Source: Pseudomonadota bacterium (lineage in GTDB: Bacteria; Pseudomonadota; Gammaproteobacteria; Xanthomonadales; Xanthomonadaceae). From it: a stretch of 10,888 bases of DNA. A model generated the notes under the pieces. That model was given only the letters and a program-made list of their open reading frames with translations, was not told the origin of the DNA and searched no databases. Location: positions 1-10,888 of the forward strand of contig JAEWNA010000132.1 of assembly GCA_023392975.1 (NCBI GenBank). Reading direction: 5' to 3'. The translations under genes were made by a program, and so were the position numbers. Of this stretch, positions 5,927 through 10,888 are shown piece by piece; position 1 is the first letter of the stretch; every line of letters begins with the position of its first letter.

Positions 5927-8900
5927 TCAACCGGCGGCGGGATGGGCGGTCGCGGCCTGCGCTTCGGCCTGCCGACGATGGTGGTCGCGGCCGATCAGCA
6001 GATAGACCACCGGCACCACGAACAGCGTGAACACGGTGCCGATCGCCATGCCGCCGACGATCACCCAACCGATCTGGTTGCGGGCCTCGGCGCCGGCGCC
6101 GCTCGCCAGCGCCAGCGGCAGCGCGCCGAGCACCATCGCACCAGTGGTCATCAGGATCGGGCGCAGGCGCAGCGCGGCGGCGTCGACCACCGCCTGCAGC
6201 TTGGTCTTGCCGGTCTCCTGCAACTGGTTGGAGAACTCGACGATCAGGATGCCGTGCTTGGCGATCAGGCCGACCAGCGTGACCACGCCGATCTGCGAGT
6301 AGATGTTCCAACTGCCACCGGTGAGCTTCAGCGCGAGGAACGCGCCGAACATCGCCAACGGCACCGCCAGCAGGATCACCAGCGGGTCGACCCAGCTTTC
6401 GAACTGCGCCGCCAGCACCAGGAAGATGAAGGCGATGGCGAGACCGAAGATCAGGCCGAAGTCGCCGGCGGATTCGCGGAATTCGCGGCTCTGGCCGGAG
6501 AGGTCGTACTGGGCCTCGGGCGCGATTTCCTTCAGTGCGGCCTCCATCCAGGTCAGCGCCTCGCCCATCGAATAGCCCGGCGCGAGGCCGGCGCTGATCG
6601 TCGCGGAGCGCAGCTTGTTGAAGTGGTTCAGCTCCTTGGCGGCAACCGTCTCGTTCACGTCGACCAGGTTCGACAGCTGCACCATGCCGCCGTCGCCGGA
6701 ACGCACGAAGATGTTGTCGAGGTCGCCCGGCGTGCGCCGGTCGGCGTCCTCGACCTGCACGATCACGTCGTACTGTTCCGAGCCGCGCTTGAAGCGGGTG
6801 ACGTTGCGCCCGCCCAGCATCGTCTCCAGCGTGTGCCCGACCGTGGCGACATCGCTGCCCACCGCCGCGACCTTGTCGCGATCGACGTCGATCTTCAGCT
6901 GCGGCTTGTCGAGCTTGAGGTCGCTGTCGGGGTTGGTGAGGTTGGGGTTCTCGCGCATCTTCGCCATGAGCTTCTGCATGGTGCCGCCGAGCTCGTCCCA
7001 GGTGCCGGTGCTCTGCACGACGAAGCTCACCGGCTGGCCGAAGCCCTCCTGGCCCAGCGGCGGCGGCAGCGTCGGGAAGGCCATGATCCCGGGGATGCCC
7101 ATGAACTGCGGGAACAGTTGGCCCTGCACCTCCTGGGTCGAGACCTTGCGCTGATCCCAGTCCTTGAGCATGACGAAGCCGATCGTGGTGGTGATCGACG
7201 GAAAGCCCACGATCTGGAATTGCCGCTGCAGGTCGGGCAACTGCCGGAACTGCGCCTCCATCTGCTTGGCGTACTTGTCGGTGTAGCCGACGGTCGAGCC
7301 TTCCGGGGCGATGCCGAAGCCGATGATGAACCCCTGGTCTTCCTGCGGCGCGAGTTCGCGCGGCAGCGACAGCCACAGCGCGCCGGCGGCGGCGAACACC
7401 GCGACCGCCACCCCCACCGCGACCCAGCGCCAGGCCAGCACGCGCTGCAGCAGCCCGCGATAGCCGCGATCGATCGACGCCAGCACACGTTCGCCGGCGA
7501 GGTAGAAACGCCCGGGCTTGTCCTGGTGGCGCAGCAGCTTGGACGACATCATCGGCGACAGCGTCAGCGCGGTGAAGCCGGAGACCAGCACCGCGCCGGC
7601 CAGAGTCAGCGCGAACTCCACGAACAGCTTGCCGGTGCGGCCGGTGGAGAACGCCAGCGGCAGGTAGACGGCCGCCAGCGTCAGCGTCATCGCGACGATG
7701 GCGAAGCCAATTTCCTTGCTGCCCTTCAGCGCCGCCTCGAACGGCGACATGCCTTCCTCGACGTGGCGGTAGATGTTCTCCAGCATCACGATCGCGTCGT
7801 CGACCACCAGGCCGATCGCCAGCACCATCGCGAGCAGGGTCAGCGTGTTGATGGTGAAGCCGAAGGCGTACATCAGCGCGAACGCGCCGACCAGCGACAC
7901 CGGGATCGTCACCAGCGGGATGAGCGTGGCGCGGGCGCTGCGCAGGAACAGGAAGATCACCAGCACCACCAGCACGATCGCTTCGCCGACGGTCTTGTAG
8001 ACCTCGTCGATGGATTTCTCGATGAAGATGGTGGAGTCGTAGGCGATGTCGACCTTCACGCCCTCCGGCAGCGTCCGCTGGATCTGCGGGATCATCGCCT
8101 TCAGCGCCTTGGAAATCTCCAGCGGGTTGGCGACGGCCTGCTTGACGATGCCCAGCGGCACCGCGTCCTGGCCGTTGTAGCGCGCGGCGAAGCGCGTTTC
8201 CTGCGCGCCGAGCTCGACCTTGGCGACGTCGCGCAGGCGTATCCGGTTCACGCCGTCGTCGCGCAGCACGATCGCGCCGAATTCCTCCGGCGTCTTCAGG
8301 TCGGTCTCGGACAGCACCGTGAACTCGCGCATGCTGCCTTCGACGCGGCCCGCCGGGATCTCGACGTTCTGCGCGCGCAGCGCGTTCTCGACATCGGCGG
8401 CCGTCAGGTCGAAGCCGGCGAGGCGCTGCGGCTGCAGCCACACGCGCATCGCGTAGGTCGGGCTGAACACCTGCGCCTGGGCCACGCCGGGGATCGTCTG
8501 CACGCGATCCTTCACCAGGCGATCGGCGAGGTCGGCCAGCTCCACCTGCGAATGCCGCGGCGAGGAGAACGCGAGGTAGATGATCGGCTGGGCGTCGGCT
8601 TCCTGCTTCTGCACGATCGGCTCGCGCGCCTCCTCGGGCAGGAAGTCGCGGGCCTGGCCGACACGGTCGCGCACGTCGGAGGCCGCGCCGTCGGGGTCGC
8701 GATCGAGCCGGAAGCGGATCGTGACCTGGCTGGACTGCTCGCGGCTCACGGACTGGATGTACTGGATGCCTTCCACGCCCGACAGCGCGTCCTCGATCGG
8801 CTGGGTGATCTGCGATTCGATCACCTGTGCGCTGGCGCCGGGGTAGCTCGTGTTCACCGTGACCACCGGCTCGTCGACCTTGGGGATCAGCCGCACCGGC

Positions 8901-8995
8901 AGGCGCTGGTAGGCGATCAGGCCGACCAGCAGCACGACGAGGTTGATCACCGTCGCGAAGACGGGACGGCGGATCGACAGATCGGAGAGCGTCAT
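5927..8995 (-). CDS. RND multidrug efflux permease (HAE-1/AcrB-like family)
   Basis: Inner-membrane, proton-driven pump subunit that forms a trimer and exports amphiphilic drugs, dyes or other toxic compounds through a fusion protein and an outer-membrane channel. The 1022 residues are a typical RND length with the duplicated layout. TM1 is at about 11-30, the first periplasmic loop at 31-335, TM2-6 at about 336-480, TM7 near 523-543, the second loop to about 843, and TM8-12 at 844-1000. The proton relay is visible: Asp399-Asp400 in GLVVDDAIVMLEN (TM4) and Lys913 in GLIAKHGILIVEF (TM10). The N-terminus IRRPVFATVINLVV and the motif YPGASAQVIE (51-60) are standard for this class. The Asp-Asp pair and lack of metal-pump features argue for drug rather than heavy-metal efflux. 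The start lies 3 bases after the fusion-protein stop, with AGGG inside that gene. Substrates cannot be read from sequence. Confidence 0.95.
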   Translation of the reverse strand: MTLSDLSIRRPVFATVINLVVLLVGLIAYQRLPVRLIPKVDEPVVTVNTSYPGASAQVIESQITQPIEDALSGVEGIQYIQSVSREQSSQVTIRFRLDRDPDGAASDVRDRVGQARDFLPEEAREPIVQKQEADAQPIIYLAFSSPRHSQVELADLADRLVKDRVQTIPGVAQAQVFSPTYAMRVWLQPQRLAGFDLTAADVENALRAQNVEIPAGRVEGSMREFTVLSETDLKTPEEFGAIVLRDDGVNRIRLRDVAKVELGAQETRFAARYNGQDAVPLGIVKQAVANPLEISKALKAMIPQIQRTLPEGVKVDIAYDSTIFIEKSIDEVYKTVGEAIVLVVLVIFLFLRSARATLIPLVTIPVSLVGAFALMYAFGFTINTLTLLAMVLAIGLVVDDAIVMLENIYRHVEEGMSPFEAALKGSKEIGFAIVAMTLTLAAVYLPLAFSTGRTGKLFVEFALTLAGAVLVSGFTALTLSPMMSSKLLRHQDKPGRFYLAGERVLASIDRGYRGLLQRVLAWRWVAVGVAVAVFAAAGALWLSLPRELAPQEDQGFIIGFGIAPEGSTVGYTDKYAKQMEAQFRQLPDLQRQFQIVGFPSITTTIGFVMLKDWDQRKVSTQEVQGQLFPQFMGIPGIMAFPTLPPPLGQEGFGQPVSFVVQSTGTWDELGGTMQKLMAKMRENPNLTNPDSDLKLDKPQLKIDVDRDKVAAVGSDVATVGHTLETMLGGRNVTRFKRGSEQYDVIVQVEDADRRTPGDLDNIFVRSGDGGMVQLSNLVDVNETVAAKELNHFNKLRSATISAGLAPGYSMGEALTWMEAALKEIAPEAQYDLSGQSREFRESAGDFGLIFGLAIAFIFLVLAAQFESWVDPLVILLAVPLAMFGAFLALKLTGGSWNIYSQIGVVTLVGLIAKHGILIVEFSNQLQETGKTKLQAVVDAAALRLRPILMTTGAMVLGALPLALASGAGAEARNQIGWVIVGGMAIGTVFTLFVVPVVYLLIGRDHHRRQAEAQAATAHPAAG

Positions 8996-8998
8996 GGC

Positions 8999-10231
8999 TC
9001 AGCCGCCCTGCTGCGCGGCCGGGGCTGGCGTGGCCTCGGGTTTGGCCGCGTCCGGCGTGGTTGAAGCCCCGGGTTTCACGGCTCCGGGCTTCACTGCTTC
9101 GGACTTCGTGGCTTCGGGCTTCGCGGCCTCCGGGCCTGCGGCGGCCCCGGGCTTCTGCGCCGCGCCGTCCGGCGGCAGCACCATCACGCCCAGGCCGTCG
9201 TGCATCATCGGCTTGGCCTGGCCGGCGGTGATCACCACCGCGCCCGGCTGCAGCCCCTCGACGATCTCGACCTTGCCCGGCACCCGGGCACCGGTCTTGA
9301 CCACGGTCTTCTTCGCCTTGCCGTCGACGACGGTGTAGAGGAAGCGGGTGTCGCCGTCCTGCATCAGCGCCTGTTCGGGCACCAGCAGCGCCTGCGCGTC
9401 GCCGGAGGACTCGAGCTGCAGCCGCGCGAACTGGCCCGGACGCAGGCGGCCGTCGGGATTGCCGATCTGCGCACGCAGCTTCACGCTGCGGGTGCCGGTA
9501 TCCATGCTGGGATCGATCGCGAGCACGCGGCCGCCGAAGCGATCGCCGGGGAAGGCGTCGACCTCGATCCGGATGGACTGCCCGCGCGAGAGCTGGGTCA
9601 GCGCGCGCTCGGGCACACTGAAATCGACCTCGATCGGATCGATCCGCACCAGCGTGATGAGTTCCTGGCCGGCGGTGACGAACGCGCCGACACTGACGTC
9701 GCGCAGGCCGACCTGGCCCGAGAACGGCGCGCGGATCGTGTACTTCTCCAGCGTGGCCCGCGCCGAATTCACCCGCGCCTCGTCGACGCCGAGCGCGGCG
9801 CGCGCCTTGTCGTAGTCGGCCTGCGCCACCAGCTTGCCGACGAGCAGCTCCTTGCTGCGCGCGGCGGCGCGGCGGCTGTTCTCGAGATTGGCCTGCGCTT
9901 CCTTCAGCGCGGCCTCGGGCAGGCTGGCGTCGAGGGTGAACAGCACCTGCCCCTCGGCGACGTGGCCGCCCTCCTCGAAATGGATGCGGGTGATGCGCGC
10001 CGGCACTTCCGCGCGCACCGAGACGGTTTCGTCCGCGCGCAGGCTGCCGACCGTCTGCAGCCCGGAGGCGAGGGGCTGCGGCGTCACCGTCACCGCCTCG
10101 ACCGGCAACTGCATCTCGCCGCCGGGCGGGCCGCCTTCGCCGCCCTGCCCTTCGGGCGGCTTGTCGCCGCAGGCCGCCAGCGCGAGCGCGCAGGCCATGG
10201 TCATTGCGGCAGGAACACGACGAAGACGCAT
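8999..10231 (-). CDS. RND efflux periplasmic adaptor (membrane-fusion protein), lipoprotein
   Basis: Periplasmic adaptor that joins the RND permease to an outer-membrane channel. The 410-residue product starts MRLRRVPAAMTMACALALAACG, a lipoprotein signal with lipobox LAAC and lipidated Cys21. A Gly/Pro-rich linker (22-40) follows. The two halves of the lipoyl domain lie at about 71-104 and 164-198 (IRAPFSGQVGLRDVSVG), split by a short helical hairpin (105-163). The beta-barrel (199-275) contains DPIEVDFSVPE and GRLRPGQFARL, and the membrane-proximal domain runs to about 352. Residues 356-410 form an Ala/Pro/Lys-rich tail with KPEA and KPGA repeats. ATG 10231 is chosen because the signal peptide starts there and GAGG lies 5 bases upstream; the open frame extends further but overlaps bioD in another frame. 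It is the first gene of the pump operon. No outer-membrane factor or local regulator is in the window. Confidence 0.94.
   Translation of the reverse strand: MRLRRVPAAMTMACALALAACGDKPPEGQGGEGGPPGGEMQLPVEAVTVTPQPLASGLQTVGSLRADETVSVRAEVPARITRIHFEEGGHVAEGQVLFTLDASLPEAALKEAQANLENSRRAAARSKELLVGKLVAQADYDKARAALGVDEARVNSARATLEKYTIRAPFSGQVGLRDVSVGAFVTAGQELITLVRIDPIEVDFSVPERALTQLSRGQSIRIEVDAFPGDRFGGRVLAIDPSMDTGTRSVKLRAQIGNPDGRLRPGQFARLQLESSGDAQALLVPEQALMQDGDTRFLYTVVDGKAKKTVVKTGARVPGKVEIVEGLQPGAVVITAGQAKPMMHDGLGVMVLPPDGAAQKPGAAAGPEAAKPEATKSEAVKPGAVKPGASTTPDAAKPEATPAPAAQQGG
9002..9163 (-). repeat. Degenerate repeat encoding the Ala/Pro/Lys-rich tail of the fusion protein
   Basis: Short imperfect units reading GGCTTC(N) with GGC/GCT/TCG variants on the plus strand recur about every 12-15 bases between roughly 9030 and 9155. 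They encode KPGA, KPEA, KSEA and related motifs. Such tracts change length by slippage. The frame is intact here. Confidence 0.55.
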
Positions 10232-10262
10232 GGCGACCTCACGGAAATCGCGACGGCGGTCC

Positions 10263-10268
10263 AGTGTA
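10263..10268 (-). promoter_or_regulatory. Possible -10 element of the RND efflux operon
   Basis: TACACT on the minus strand (4/6 to consensus), 31 bases before the fusion-protein ATG, with no convincing -35 at 16-18 bases upstream. The 92-base gap after bioD holds GC-rich inverted repeats but no T-run terminator, so read-through from bioD is also possible. Confidence 0.3.
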
Positions 10269-10323
10269 ACCGGACGCCCGGTCCCGGCCCGTGCCGGAAG
10301 TATCGACCCGGCGTTGGCGTCGC

Positions 10324-10888
10324 CTATCGCGGCGACAGGAAGCGCGAGAGGTCCATGTCTTCCGCATTCGCCCGGAACGGCAGCACGCCCCAGCACGGCG
10401 CGGGCAGATGGCGTTCGAGCCAGGCGAGGTTGTCGTCGCGATACGGCAGGTCCGGTTCGATCTCGGACGCGATCCACCCCGCCAGCGTGCCGCCGTCCGC
10501 GGCGATCGCCCGCGCGGTGAGCGTGGCATGGTTGAGGCAGCCCAGGCGCAGCCCGACCACCAGCACCACCGGCAGCGACAAGGCACGGACCAGATCGGCC
10601 TGGGCCAGGCCGTCGTCGATCGGGGCGGCCCAGCCGCCGACGCCTTCGACCACCACGACATCGGCCTGCGCGGCGAGCCGGGCATGGGCCGCGAGGACCG
10701 GCCCGATGTCGAGCGCGACGCCGGCCTCGCGCGCAGCGAATTCCGGCGCGGTGGCCGCGGGCAGCGCCCAGGGATTGACGTCGGCATAGGCCGGGCACGG
10801 CGCGCTCGCGGCCTGCAGGCGCAGGGCATCGGCGTTGCGCCAGCCTTCCGGCGTACGCTCGCAGCCGCTGGCGAACGGCTTCATGCCG
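10324..10888 (-). CDS. bioD: ATP-dependent dethiobiotin synthetase BioD, N-terminus outside window
   Basis: Cytoplasmic biotin-pathway enzyme that closes the ureido ring of 7,8-diaminopelargonic acid with CO2 and ATP to give dethiobiotin. The visible 187 residues start at GMKPFASGCERT, equivalent to the E. coli GYKPVASGS block with its active-site lysine. The N-terminal P-loop (GTDTxxGKT) lies beyond the right edge. Other family blocks are VVVEGVGGWAAPI (about 77-89 from the visible Met), with the magnesium-binding Glu, and VVGLRLGCLNHATLTARAI (109-127). The C-terminal GVLPF is at 166-170. The stop is TAG at 10326-10324. The Met at 10884 is internal rather than the start, since about 35 residues of family sequence are missing before it. 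No other bio gene follows; the next gene is the efflux adaptor, 92 bases downstream on the same strand. Confidence 0.95.
   Translation of the reverse strand, partial: GMKPFASGCERTPEGWRNADALRLQAASAPCPAYADVNPWALPAATAPEFAAREAGVALDIGPVLAAHARLAAQADVVVVEGVGGWAAPIDDGLAQADLVRALSLPVVLVVGLRLGCLNHATLTARAIAADGGTLAGWIASEIEPDLPYRDDNLAWLERHLPAPCWGVLPFRANAEDMDLSRFLSPR

Noticed and set aside
5418..8441. A 1007-codon minus-strand frame overlapping the permease and running antisense through the phasin gene
   Set aside because: It is out of frame with the permease, Arg/Ala/Gly-rich and without family blocks, and it conflicts with two well-supported genes and a terminator.
5921..9064. A 1047-codon open frame on the plus strand, antisense to the RND permease
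   Set aside because: Its His/Arg/Gln/Asp-rich product mirrors the permease codons, with no domain pattern, and the permease homology is complete along the opposite strand. It is a composition artefact.

Overview
This is a gene-dense chromosomal window of about 10.9 kb with very high G+C. Gene content and protein sequences suggest a Xanthomonadaceae-type gammaproteobacterium (Lysobacter/Luteimonas/Xanthomonas neighbourhood). That placement rests on remembered family resemblance and composition, not on a search. I see no insertion sequence, integrase, CRISPR array, prophage remnant or broken gene. Nearly all of the sequence is ordinary core metabolism and housekeeping.

Layout from left to right. 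(1) 1-550, minus: rppH, an RNA pyrophosphohydrolase with a GTG start, cut by the left edge. (2) 684-4519, minus: a two-gene operon, acnD then prpF, for the cofactor-dependent branch of the 2-methylcitrate cycle (propionate breakdown). (3) 4520-4686: a divergent control region with back-to-back sigma70-type promoters, one firing left into acnD and one right into a tRNA. (4) 4687-4763, plus: elongator tRNA-Met(CAT) with encoded CCA, followed by a clear terminator. (5) 4877-5230, plus: queD for queuosine/7-deazaguanine synthesis. (6) 5398-5799, plus: a small phasin-family protein whose promoter carries two near-identical TGCA-rich boxes placed like repressor operators, followed by strong stem-loops. 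(7) 5927-10231, minus: a two-gene RND efflux operon, lipoprotein membrane-fusion protein then inner-membrane permease, converging on the phasin gene. (8) 10324-10888, minus: bioD, cut by the right edge so that its N-terminal P-loop is missing.

How the genes fit together. AcnD and PrpF act in sequence to give 2-methyl-cis-aconitate from 2-methylcitrate. Their usual partners prpB and prpC are not beside them here. The efflux pair needs an outer-membrane channel from elsewhere in the genome. The phasin implies polyhydroxyalkanoate granules, though no synthase gene is in view. Propionyl-CoA links the 2-methylcitrate cycle to PHA metabolism in general biochemistry, but nothing in the window shows co-regulation.

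I did not find a convincing undescribed system. The points most worth checking are the phasin operator pair, the compact divergent acnD/tRNA-Met promoter region with its repeated CGGAC/GTCCG half-sites, the stand-alone acnD-prpF unit, and the low-complexity C-terminal tail on the membrane-fusion protein.
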